Origin: Hirudo medicinalis
Taxonomy: Eukaryota > Annelida > Clitellata > Hirudinida > Hirudinidae
Length of the DNA stretch: 36,937 bases
Assembly: GCA_011800805.1 (NCBI GenBank)
Contig: MPNW01000678.1
Location: forward strand, 1-36,937
Reading direction: 5' to 3'
Part shown: positions 1 to 11,800 of the stretch, in pieces
Layout: each line of letters opens with the position of its first letter
Position numbering within the stretch: the stretch's first letter is position 1
The notes under the pieces: generated by a model
The model's input: the letters and a program-made list of their open reading frames with translations, nothing else
Database searches by the model: none
Told to the model about the DNA's origin: nothing
Program-made: the position numbers and the translations under genes

Positions 1-84
1 TTATTTATTATTTATTATTATTTATTATTATTGTTGTTGTTGTTGTTGTTGTTGTTTTTGTTGTTGTTATTATTATTGTTGTTG

Positions 85-127
<43 letters not shown>

Positions 128-1564
128 ATGAACAGATTGAAGTTTTTTTTTCCATCCTATGCTTGCTTGTTTTGATTAACTTTTGATCTCACCACTAACA
201 CTTCACCTGACCGACTAACAACACACCTGTCTTGACGATTCTCAAATTTCTCGTCTGTCCGTTGCTACTGTTGGATTGTTGGATTTTCGGTTTTGTTTTG
301 TTAACTACCACGTCTCGTGGTTTTGTTCGGTTGTTGCTGTGTTGTTTTGTTTTGTTTTGTCTTGTTTTTTCAACTCCATGTCCGATAGTGCACATAATGC
401 TTGTATGTTGCCCACTTGCTCACACTCACTCACTCCATTATTCACCCACTCACTCATTCCTTCATTCACTGCCTCATTCACCCATTCACTCAACAAATCA
501 ACTTTAAATCTCACTCCCAGTCATTCTCTCATTCAGCCACTCACTCCCTCACTCATTCCCTCATTCACCCACTCCTTCATTCATTCACTCACTCACTCAT
601 TCACTCACTCACTCACTCACTCACTCACTCACTCACTCACTCACTCACTCCCTCACCCATTCATTCACTCGTTCCCTGAATCACTGAACTGAAATTTTGC
701 ATTTCCTGAACACATGAATCCAATTTCTGCTGAATTTATTGCAAGCTTCTAAATTATTCAAAATTGTCATAAAACACTTGAAATTATTATTTTTTTATTT
801 TTATTTTATTTTTGTTTCTTTTGTTGTTGTTTTGCTGCCCGCCGACACACTGCGCAACCTTCCCACGGACGCAGCTGGCCATCAACTTTTTGTTCCCACC
901 TTTTCAGCCATCGTAATTCCTGGGGGCACTTTGACCACCGTCGGTGGAGCCCTGGGACACCTCGATGGTCGATGAATTTATTTGTCACTTTTTGTTTTTG
1001 TTTTTGTTTATTTATTTTATTTTATTTTTTTCAATTTGTCAATTTTTCTAAAGATGGTTGTGGTCTTTGGTTTGGGGTGACGAACTTTTCAAGTGGCGGA
1101 TCGACAGAAGAAAGAAAGTAGCAGAGGGTGACGAAGACATTTAACCGCAGGGACGATTGACATGTCGTCGATGGTTTTATTTTTTCCCGCCACAATCATT
1201 GCCGCCGGTCGCCATGGTGGTTATTCGGAGTTGTTGTTGTTGTTGCTGTTGTTGCTGTTGCTATGAGATACGGTGTTTTTATTTGTTACATGGTGAATTA
1301 ATCGGCATTAATTATGCTAATGAGCTAGCCGGTTAGTGTGAAATGTACAGCTAATGTATGTTTTGATGTAATATTGATAGTCCTTACAGTCTGCTCGATA
1401 TTTATTTACCATTAGGACAGCTTGATTTGTGACCATTCTTATTTAAACAAATGATGATTGCACTCACTAGTCTACAACTTTGTCGTCGTCATCATCATCA
1501 TCATCAATTTCATCATCATAATCATCATCATCATCATCGGTCACTGCCATTTATCGTCCACCAG
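1..1564. repeat. Microsatellite-rich non-coding stretch, probably CAPS intron
   Basis: No coding exon could be supported here. Positions 1-126 are (TTA/TTG)n. Positions 418-672 are a long TCAC/TCAT tetranucleotide array, 1230-1262 is TTG-rich and 1487-1540 is ATC-rich. ORFs across the arrays translate to repeated Ser-Leu-Thr-His and are artefacts. A G+C-richer island at 836-975 holds a short open stretch without clear splice sites. Because the next feature is an internal CAPS exon, this is most simply intron of that gene, with earlier exons off the left edge. Confidence 0.7.
418..672. repeat. (TCAC)n/(TCAT)n tetranucleotide array
   Basis: Tandem CACT/CATT units run almost without interruption, cleanest at 588-650. 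The same repeat family returns at about 30898-30990 on the same strand and at 33382-33500 as its complement (TGAG)n. Confidence 0.95.
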
Positions 1565-1830
1565 GCGTTTTCATGGTTCAGCGATTTAATGGTGGAGCAT
1601 GCCGAGATTTTCTGGTCCCTCTTCTCCGTCGACATGGACGCTCTGCTGGAAGGCCAGCCTCCCGACACCTGGGACTCTTTCCCACTCTTCCAGATGCTCA
1701 ATGATTATCTCAGAAACCACGGTGACGATGACATGATGATGGTGATGACGATGGTGGTGATGATGGCGATGATGACAAATAGACTTCTAACTTTGAGTTG
1801 CAAGCATTGGAATTGTTATATCTTCAGTCA

Positions 1831-1907
<77 letters not shown>

Positions 1908-4900
1908 TAATGATATATTAATGATTATATATTAATATAATATATTTCATAATAATATTATAAAATATAATATAATATAATATAATTAATAATAATAATA
2001 ATGTTAATAGTAATAAGAATATTAATAATAATAAGAATAACATGATAATATAATAATGAGTTTTTTATTCATTGCGTCATCACATCGTCAGAGAGTCTGT
2101 GTGGGGGTAAATTCCACAGCCACCTGAGGGACTCATTTGCACCCCTGGTCGTCAGGTACGTGGATCTCATGGAGTCGTCCATAGCGGTGTCCGTCAACAA
2201 CGGATTCGAGAAGGAGTCATGGAAGCCCCAAGGGTGAGTGGGTGTTGCTGGAGGATGTTGTCGGAGTTGGAATGATGATGATCGTGTCATCCGCCCCTTA
2301 CATCCCCCTCAGAAATGGCTGTGCTACTTCGGAGGACATGCTCTGGAAGCTGGAAGCCCTCCAGACCTTCATCCACGACCTGCACTGGCCCGAGGAGGTG
2401 TTTGCAGATCACCTCAACCATCGACTGAAAGTCATCTCTTCCGAGATGATCGAGGCCGCCTCGAAAAGGTCGTTTGCCCGAAAAGGCAGTTTGGGGTTTT
2501 TCCAATTTTAGGAAACTAAAAAACCATTTGCATTAAGTCGATAGTGGTGGTACGATGGAGGAGAGACTTCAAGGAACTAAAAAAACTATCCCAGCCTAGT
2601 TTTGATTTCATGTTTTTTTCTTGCTTACAAACGTTTGTCGAGTCATCGTTTTTATGTCGCTCGATCGACTCAAAATATGTGGACGGAAGCATGTTTCGTC
2701 ATCAGATCTGAACATCATCCTATCACCGTCACCATCACTACATCATCATCGTCATTATCACCGCCATCGTCATCATCATCGTCCTCGATGTCACCAGGGT
2801 GGCAAAAGCTTTTGAGTTGTGGCTCAGGAAAGGACCGAAGACCACAGACTATGTCTTTCCAACAGAGATCCTCGTCATGCTGAACGTCCTCGTCGACTTC
2901 AAGAACCAGGCAAGAAGTTGTTGCTGCTGCTGCTGCTGTTGTTGTTATCATTGTTGTTGTTGTTATCATTGTTGTTGTTGTTATCGTTGTTGTTGTTTTT
3001 ATCATCGTCGTCGTCGTCGTCGTCGTCGTTGTTGTTGTTGTTGTTGTTGTTGAAACGTGAATGTAATTAACATTATACTACCATGTTAAACATATACTAG
3101 TTACGAATTTATTCATGCTGTGATGGACGAGTAAAATATGTTCACCTGTAGTATTTATGTTTAGCACCTGTTCAGTGATGAAGAGTTGCTGGAGCAGATC
3201 CATGCGGTCATGACCAAGTCCTTCCTGGAGAGGGTGGTTCCTTCGTACTAAGATGCATAAATTTGCATAAATTATTAATTAGGCATGATACATAATATTA
3301 CAGTAATATTAATGAGTATCGATATAAGCATATCAATATTAATGAGATGTTGTGCTTCAGCTGCTGTGCATATTGGAGAATACCCTGGGCAAGCTGGCTC
3401 GTTACGACCAGAGCTCTCTCCTCTCCTCTGTCCTCACTCTCACGGTATGTCCGCTTAATTATTAATGATGCATAAATTAGCCTCATTGTTGTGCCATCAC
3501 ATTCATCAGGTGATTGTAACTGATTGAATATTGATGTAAACAAATTAGCACCTATGGCTGTAGCTATTTACCTTTCTCGATTGTCGTTGTTTTTCGTTAG
3601 TTATTAATTATTGTATTTTACCAATCGTCATCGTTTTCGTGCTCAGAAGCCGACAGACGAGTTGAGTCGATCTTACGTTTGTTTCATGAGAGTCAGTTTG
3701 GATCAGATTCGACAGAAAGTGGCAGACGAGTTGTACATTCTCAACCTGCTTGAGGTCGTTTCCTAACATTTCAAAACTCATTAATTTTGTAGAAATTGAG
3801 CTCTGAGTATTTTTTTCAAAACAATTTATAATTTTTGCAAGAGTCACGTTTCGTGATAACAAATAATAATTTTTCCATTTGAATATATAATATAATAAAT
3901 ATAATATAATAAATACGATATAAAAATATAAATTCATGGATGAGTCGTAGTTTAGGAATCGATCATAAATTCTACTCCTTTTAATTCAAATGGCCTAGAT
4001 TTCGTATGATTATTTTGAAAATATTGAAATTTCGAGTTTCGAAAATTCTGCACGTCACTGTCGTCCGTTTCGTCTGATTGCTTGTAAGAAATCGATATCT
4101 CCTCGTCTCATCGGTCGTCTTCTGGTGTTTTTCCAGACGTGGTACACGTCGCAGATAAAGATGATGAACGACTGGCTGGCGGAGAGGATCGACTCCTCTC
4201 TGCATCCCTACCAACTCACTTGCCTTGTCAGCATCTCAAGAGTGAGCTGTCTGCTTTTTTGGAATAATCTTCTTTTTTTTTGTCAAAATGTTTTACATCC
4301 CCTGCCTGTTTTTATTGTGAAATAAATTAGTGTGAGTAATATTACTATTTTTTTTTATTATTTTAATTTGCTCTAAAGCAAAACTCTATAGCTGAACTCT
4401 TTAATCAAAGCGATTAACATATTACGACGATCACAAATGTCGTCTCTAAAAGTTGTCTAAAAGCTTCTGAATTTCAGAAATGCTACTCAGACTTCGAGCT
4501 GCAGGGGGTTTCGGAGGCTGTCCTCAACAGCAAAACCTACCAGAGCATCTGTAGCAGGCTCCAGGTTTGCGACTTATCTTCCCTCTTGCAGCGTCACAGA
4601 CGTGAAAGCAATATTGTCATTCGTTAACTGCTATTGTTGCTAGCCACAACAACAAGAAAGCTTATTGTTTTAATAGTTTACCAACAAAGATAGTAGTATC
4701 TCATTAACATGAGTACTAATAAACCTCAAATGATGGAATTCGATTGGTCGTGATTGCTTTGACAAAGTGATTCACCTTCTTCTCTTCATCTTCTTCCAGG
4801 TCGAGGAAGCCACTCACTCGGTGTCTGTGCCGACCGAATCGAGGCCCTCCAGTTCCTCCGGTCCGGTCAGCATGATCGAAGGGGGCATCGGTGCCGTGAT

Positions 4901-4925
4901 GAGGTTCCTGGGACCAAAGAATTGA
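1565..4925 (+). CDS. Cadps: CAPS / UNC-31 calcium-dependent secretion activator, C-terminal exons
   Basis: CAPS primes dense-core vesicles for calcium-triggered exocytosis, working at the plasma membrane with SNAREs and PIP2. Ten exons join in frame: 1565-1721, 2092-2233, 2313-2468, 2798-2909, 3165-3233, 3361-3444, 3647-3754, 4137-4241, 4478-4564 and 4800-4925 (stop). They encode the end of the MUN (Munc13-homology) region and the C-terminus. Recognised segments are [62 protein letters not shown] and [10 protein letters not shown]. Phases agree at every junction. The intron after 2909 needs a GC donor (CAG|GCAAGA), since the nearby GT would break the phase. The C2, PH and early MUN parts lie left of the window. 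The tail after [10 protein letters not shown] is short and unlike the acidic tail I recall from vertebrates. A 3' AATAAA sits at 6225. Family assignment is very secure; exact exon edges are inferred. Confidence 0.93.
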
Positions 4926-6451
4926 GTTAGTCACGTTCGGCTACCGGTCGGTGCTGGAGCCGAGTCAAATTTATTTTTTGTTTAATGACGTGAATAATTT
5001 AGTTAATTAAATCGACTAATCAATTGTTTACTCAGGTATGAAATTACGCACATGCTTTTTTAACGCAGGCCCAAAGAACCTTGAATATCAAGAACAGTCA
5101 ATTGTTAGTCCTAAGAACCTTAAAAAATTAAGAACCTATTCAATTTTCTTTCTTTTTTTGTTCACTTCTGTTCGACCTTTCCGTCATCTTTGACACTTTC
5201 CCTAGACGCGAGGCAGTCGTTTGGATGACGAAAATACTCTGTGCTGTTCAGTAAGTATGCATAATCTGCTCTCTGTTACCTGTTAGTTGGTCTTTGGGAG
5301 AAACATTTAGAAGTTATGACGAGAGTATATTACACCAGGTCTCTTGCCTCTTGAAACCACCCATACTGTTTCCACAGTACCTTTGTTCACGTTGGGAACG
5401 ACGCATTCTAGGTGTTTAAGTTTACTTGTAAGTCTTTTACGAAGAATCTCGTCGCGGATAAATTTCAAGGAAATCTTTATAGATTAAGTCAGAAGGTTTG
5501 ATGTTTTGCTTTGCTCATCTAGAATATTCACTTTCTTAGAAATTTATCCCGATTATAGATGTCGCTAGAGTCTAAGTCTGAGCGAGCAGACGATCGCCCG
5601 TTTATTTTCGATCGTTTTCAGGCGCTGAGGGTTTAGGGAGTCCTTTGATCCGAAGTGGGTCCGTACTTTGATGCATTGTAGTGGCAATCTCTACCTAATC
5701 ATGTTTTATCTAGCGGATCAGAAAACAAGTTTTGTTTTAGGATAGATTTTGTCTTTTTTTCAGTATGCTTAAAAAATTATCGGAGTTTTGTTGCGTTTCA
5801 TACTGAACTCCAATTGGCCAAAAGTACATTCCCAAACGTTACAGTTCTGCTATGCGTTTGATATTGATTTAATTGTTCTTTTTATTTCATTAAATATGTG
5901 TTTTGTTCTCAATTCATGCAGGTCGTTTTTGGCTGTTAGTCGTCTCTAGAAGTCATTTTTTTCTTTGTAACTTTGCGGTGCCATCATTTACGTATCAAAT
6001 TCCTTCTGGCATTGCATGGAAACCATTTTACATTCCACTTCATTTTGATCTTAAACAACCGTCTCGCTCGGAGATCTTGTTTCTGCACTACACGTACTTC
6101 ACTAGTCCGAGTGGCCAACGCTCGACCACTCACCCCTATTAGATTATCCGTTCTATTTATTGTACACGCGTATTAATCTTTTATTTTACCTTTGCCTGTT
6201 GTTAAAATATTACTGTTACTAGTAAATAAATTTCTATTTTTTGTCTTCAATTATGCAAAGATTCAAACCAAGTTAATTTTTCAGTCCCAGGTTTAAGTGA
6301 GACTAAATGCTTTACAAAATTAAAGTGCTGGAGTATTTCATTAACATGAAACAGAAGTCCTTGTCATCATCGTAATCACAATTATTATAAAAAAAAATGA
6401 AGCCAGATTTGGCAGAGGAAAACAAGATTTTGGTCTAAGCATCCCTGAGTC
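4926..6451. other. CAPS 3' UTR and tail-to-tail intergenic region
   Basis: No gene seen. The plus strand probably carries the CAPS 3' UTR, ending near AATAAA at 6225-6230. On the minus strand a candidate AATAAA for the nucleoside hydrolase lies at 6156-6161 (TTTATT on plus), so the two transcripts could overlap by roughly 70 bp or more. A possible alternative CAPS exon lies at 5206-5250. The open frame at 5903-6142 has no family likeness and is treated as chance. Confidence 0.5.
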
Positions 6452-8357
6452 TCAATTGGAAACAGTTTCTTGAAGCATCCTCTTGAACATATCTTTGTCA
6501 ACCTCCTTCACCAGTCTGACATTTAGGTCTTCCTTTGTGTGGCTTTTTTTCCAGTCCACCACCACCTGACCCCTGGTTTGCATTCCTCCAAGCTCAACTT
6601 GGCAGCACTTTGAAAAAAACAACAATCAATAAATTGTCAATTACAAACTCAGCAGGTTTCAGACATCAAATATTGTTGAAGAGGTTTACAATCACGGTCA
6701 TTGAGAAAAATCACTTCTCATTTGGGGGTCAGGCCACATTCTGCTTGTTGAAATCAATGCAACACATTTTTATTCTAGTTATGTGTGTTATGGGTGATGT
6801 CTCCCCACAGCAGACAAACTCTGACATCAGAGAGCCTTACCACATCCTCATAGCTGGTAACAACATTCTTGTCGATGAGCACAGCAGCTGCCACCTGATC
6901 CCATACGAAAGTCTCATAGTCAACAGACGAGGCATTCTGTTTCATTTTGGTACCGATTGCCTTGAGGAATCTCGAGGTGTCTGTGTCCGTGCCGACCAAT
7001 TCATCGTAATACTCCTGCAAAAATGGTTGAATATGTTTCACTCCTCTAAATTAGTTTTTGATCATCACTATTTTGATGGAGAAAAAACTTGGCCCAAATT
7101 AATTAATCAACTGCAAATTCATGAAGGTAATACATTATTTCATTAGCTCCACACTTTGGGTTGAATTGGACCCATAACAATGCAATGTTTGTAATGTTAG
7201 AAGGCTGTTCATATGCCACTTAATCCCAATCTTGAGCCATTTGTAATGGATTTTTTGGTTACAAGCACAAAAGCAGAGATTTGTCACCATTAGCTTTTTA
7301 CAATCAAGAAATAAATACTTGCATTCAGTTTGAACTGAGTGCAAACCTACCCATGACAAAGTCGTATTGCAACAGAGTTCCAAAGTTATAAGACAAATCA
7401 TCCTCCCGAGTTTGGTCAGGACAATGTGAGCAGCCTCTGGGTCCTCATAAAAATTGAACTCAGCAGTTGGTGTTATGTTTCCTAGGCCTACAAAGTAAAG
7501 TAAAGAAAATAGTCTTTCCATAGCTACTTATTTACATTCATTCACATGTTCCTTAGCCAAGGAATGGAGTGATTGAGTGAATTAGAGTGATCAAATGACT
7601 TATTTTCCACCTGTGTGAATTTATTTTCACCTGTGTAATTGCCTCCCATGATGATGCAGTCTTTCAATTTACTGCCAAAAGTTGGATCGGCCAGGACGGC
7701 TATAGCTATGTTTGTCAGAGGCCCAAGGCAAAGAAGAACTATTTCACCTAGTAAAAGATACAATTTCACAAATTTTGAATATAAATTAATGCCTCACATT
7801 CATAGCTAGAAGCATGGTTTCAAGGTACAAAACAAAACATGAAAGACCTTGGTTCTCATTGACCAATCTCAGCAGAGCATGGTGAGCATCTTCTGTCTTG
7901 TTCAGGTATCGATCATAGTTCAACTTCTCAGCTCCAGGGGTGTCTCCAAGGCCATCTAAACCATGGAAATGAGATGACCCTTTCTTTGGAAGGTTCAAGA
8001 GGGATTTACTGGCTCCAATGAATATAGGTATCTGTACGATAATTGCATTAAGTCATTATCCATTGAAATATAAGCAACAGGATAATTTTCCCGTTTCAAT
8101 CTTTAAAAAGAAGCATTTCACATCTAAATCACTCTCTAACTCACATCAAGTCTTCCGGCAACTTCCAAAGTTCTTGCTGCATTCTTAGAAGCTTGTTGAA
8201 CGTCCGTGTTTCCGTGACACACGGTAATAGCCAAGACGTCTATTCCTTCCCGATCTTTATTTGTCAACTTAGTATTCTGCTGTTTCAGAACCATCAAAAT
8301 TGCCATGGCATCGTCGGTGCCAGGATCAGTATCAATTATTACCTTGGTCTTGCCCAT
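6452..8357 (-). CDS. Inosine-uridine preferring nucleoside hydrolase
   Basis: Hydrolyses the N-glycosidic bond of ribonucleosides to free base and ribose (purine/pyrimidine salvage), probably in the cytosol since no signal peptide is seen. Six exons in transcript order: 8145-8357, 7848-8031, 7631-7747, 7351-7487, 6841-7014 and 6452-6592, giving about 321 residues, the usual family length. The N-terminus starts MGKTKVIIDTDPGTDDAMA, containing the calcium- and ribose-binding DTDPGTDDA signature. Downstream are PIFIGASKSLL, GPLTNIAIA, CIIMGGNY, AEFNFYEDPEAA and the final WDQVAAAV helix with TRGQVVVDW. All match the order seen in the IU-nucleoside hydrolase fold. The start is chosen because the family motif begins six residues after this Met. 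The last acceptor was picked by phase (GAG|CTT) and drops a residue the family usually has, so that junction is the least sure. The closest family member and substrate preference cannot be told from sequence alone. Confidence 0.93.
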
Positions 8358-8845
8358 CGCTCTACCGAACCAACCCGCTAACCAGAAGAAGACACGAAAA
8401 CACTAGTAAAGAAATCAAAACCACCTTCGGCCCTGCGGTTATCATCTTTAGCATTTTTTTTTATTAACTTATTGTCACACTTTTAAAAATTTGTAATGAA
8501 ATCGTTTTTTACTGACTTACGCCCGCCTAAACAATTACGAACTTTCCAATCGGGAAGCCATCAAAACTAAAACTGCATGATCCAACCTCACAAGGTAAAA
8601 GGGGTCGATGGGAACAATAAAAATAACTATGCGACGTTGATAAATAAATTTCAGTAACAAAACGACACGATAACAAAAACAATCAGCCATGTCTGGGAAG
8701 GCAGACGACATTTGCAGAGATCGAGTGTGATGAAAACAGGGGTTCCATAGTTAAAATAACTACAGCAATTCAATAATCTGTAGATTCTCGGAGCACCAAA
8801 CATAACTTTTAACAGATTGACTACATTTATAGAATAAAACTAAAA

Positions 8846-11800
8846 TTAAGACTGCCATAAGTTATCCCTGAGTCGTCTGAAGGAGTCAAGGAATCTCGTT
8901 CTAATGTCTTTCGTCTCTGTTGGTAGATCCGAAGGTGGAAAAAAGCAGTAGAATATGTCAGGGTAGCCCTTTTCAAACTGGAAACATCCATTAATGGGCT
9001 TGTTAACATCATCATTAAACAAATGTCTCTAATTGAGTTTTATTTTAAAAATCACATTAATAAACCACTCTCCAGCTTAAGCATTACTTGCCTTTTTGAG
9101 ATGTTCCTTTCTAGCTTTCTCAGTCAGACTTGGATCTTCGATGATTGTCCTCAGCAGTTCTACCAGAGCATTTCTCGTGTAGTTGTTCGATTGAAAATCG
9201 TACTCTGTTGCAGTGACTCTCTTGCAAAATGTAAAAGCAACCTTCTAATGTTTAATTACAGGTTTTTCCATTTAAATAAATCTTTTACAAAGCCAAATTT
9301 AAAAGTTATTTCTCCCAGGGCAATATCCAAAACTTAATTAAATTGAAAGAAAAAACACAAAAGTAGTTTCAAACTTACTCCTGTATATTTTTCAAGAGAT
9401 TCTGGGTCAACGTTGAGATCCAGATGTGGTACTTTCAATATCTTTCTGTAGTTACTGATGAAGAACTTGTAGATGGCAATGAAGGTTGGTTCCAAAATGT
9501 CGTTGTTTTCGACCGATCTGGTCATCACATCGACTAAGGCCTCCACAATCTGAAGAATGATACAATTTAAGAAATTACTCTTACATATTTTTGGAACGAA
9601 ATGTGTCAAAAATTATAATATATAATTATATCCCAAAATTTTAAAAATAAGTTAAACAAAGAATAACCATGTCTTTCTTGGATTTGGTGGCACAGATGCC
9701 TCTGTTTGAAACGACCGCCTCGGCGAAGCTGAAAAGACGGAAGAAGTTTCTCCTCTCCGGTCGGCCGAGCATGAGGAAGCACAGCTGGAGGGCTTCGGTG
9801 AAATGGCGTTCCCTCACTTCCCCGACTGCAATTAAAACCAATTCCTGACAAATGTTTTTAGAAAACACCAAAACCTGCAACCTCTTTCATCTCGCAAAGA
9901 AGATCAGCCCAAATCAGCAGACAAAATGTCTTACCATCGCTGTTTCTGTTTACAAGCAGATCGCTGTGTGTATTGTAAGCAGGTGTAGGAGGATGACTAT
10001 CTGCAAGGTGAGACCTGTTGATAGCACTGTTCCTGATGACCAGATCATCCCGTCTCCTCTTTCCCGTATCCAGGGCCGAACAATTCGACCTCCAACCTGG
10101 GAGTTCCATCAACTCCGGGTACTCGCGGTAAAAATAGAAGCCGCCATTCTTGGACCTCATGGTTTTGTTTGGCGGCAGACCTCCATTTTCATCGAACAGC
10201 GAATCGTAGCCACCGAATCGGCGGCTCGGACTTTCAATGTGCCGAGGATGTCTCTCCGCTGAAATTCGGGCGAGATCGACCTTCCAAGATCCCTCACAGC
10301 TGGGACTCCTCCTGCAGCTGAAAAGCAATTTTTGTTTTTTACCACTCTTACAGGTGGACAATTCACTTCGAGGAGATTCGGGGGAATCGAGGAGGTGCAC
10401 GTGCGCCGACGCGGTCTGGTCGAGCGGAATCGGGTTGAGGAGAATGTCCGAAACCCTAGATGTGGGGCTCACATCCCTCGAAAACCTGTCCTGGCAAAAT
10501 TCTGGCTCCTCCTCGAATGCCTTGTTTAATTTTACTGGCGGAACGTGAGGTATGGTTATCGCAATGCAGTTCCTCCAACGCTTGGGAGGATGCCTCACCG
10601 ACATGGTGAAATTGTGGTTCCTTAAGAGACTTCCTTCGTTATCACTGTTCTCAGATTTACAGCTCACATTGTCGCCGAGCCGCTCGTACCTCGAACGAGT
10701 TTCTCGGGAGACTTCTTTCGTTCCTCTGCTCCCCATTCTTTCCCTCGATGTTGCCACAGTGGCAGACAATGACTGGGAGATCGGGGCAGAATCTCTCTTC
10801 AGAGAAAAAGACCTTCTGACTGGCAAGTTTTCTGATTTTGACTGAGTAGCCTTGCAGAGATCTAAAATGGGATCAGGCTGATGTTTATGGAGCATTGAAA
10901 AGATGACTTTATTATTGTTATTATTAATATTATTATCATTATTATACCAGCAAACCAAAACAAATCATTCATTCAAAGATACTTTTTAAAAATAGAGTCA
11001 TAACATGATTCAAACCTGACTCCTCCAAGAATACGATGATTCTAGCCAGACATTTAAAATGAAACGATTTTAGCGAGTAAATGAAACAAATTCCAACCGT
11101 GCACCACGACCAAGAGTTGATGGAAGTGGCTCGGAAAGACGGACTCCGGATTCAACTCCAGGAAGTCGAGGATGACATCGAACATCGCTTGGACAGAGGC
11201 GTCGCATCTCTCGATCCCCATTCTGAACTTGCAGTAGGTTTTCAACGGCCCTGACAAATATGAAGCAATTTTATTAATCATTTCCACAACTATTGCTGCC
11301 GTTATTATTTTCATCATCATCATTATTATTATCATCAGCATTATTATCATTATTATTGTCATCACCATTATTATTATTATTATTATTATTATTACTACTA
11401 CTATTATTATCATTAGTAGTAGTATCAGTATGCAGGGGAGGAAATCATTCGCTTAAGGAGAAATAGGCAACTCCTTCATTGTTATTGCAAGCTTAATGTA
11501 ATTAATGTAAATAAGTAGAAATTAGAAAGAATTATTTTAGCCGATATTTTGAGTGCCTTTTGTATCCCAATGGGATGTGAAGGCACTTTAATCGATCTAC
11601 CATTTATATAGCGCCCCTACCCCAGGGCGCTCCCTGGCGGTGCAGGCTGGGTTGCGAACACGACACATTACGACTGTTGCTATTACGACCGCATGCAGGA
11701 ACGCAACCCATTCGGCCAACCTGCACGCCAATTAGAATCGCAAGGCCTCAGAAACGTAATTTATCCCAATTCTAAATCATGATCTGAGCAGAACAAACTT

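Noticed and set aside
5903..6142. Plus-strand open frame of 79 residues after CAPS
   Set aside because: No family likeness or splice context, and it ends near the likely poly(A) site; probably 3' UTR.
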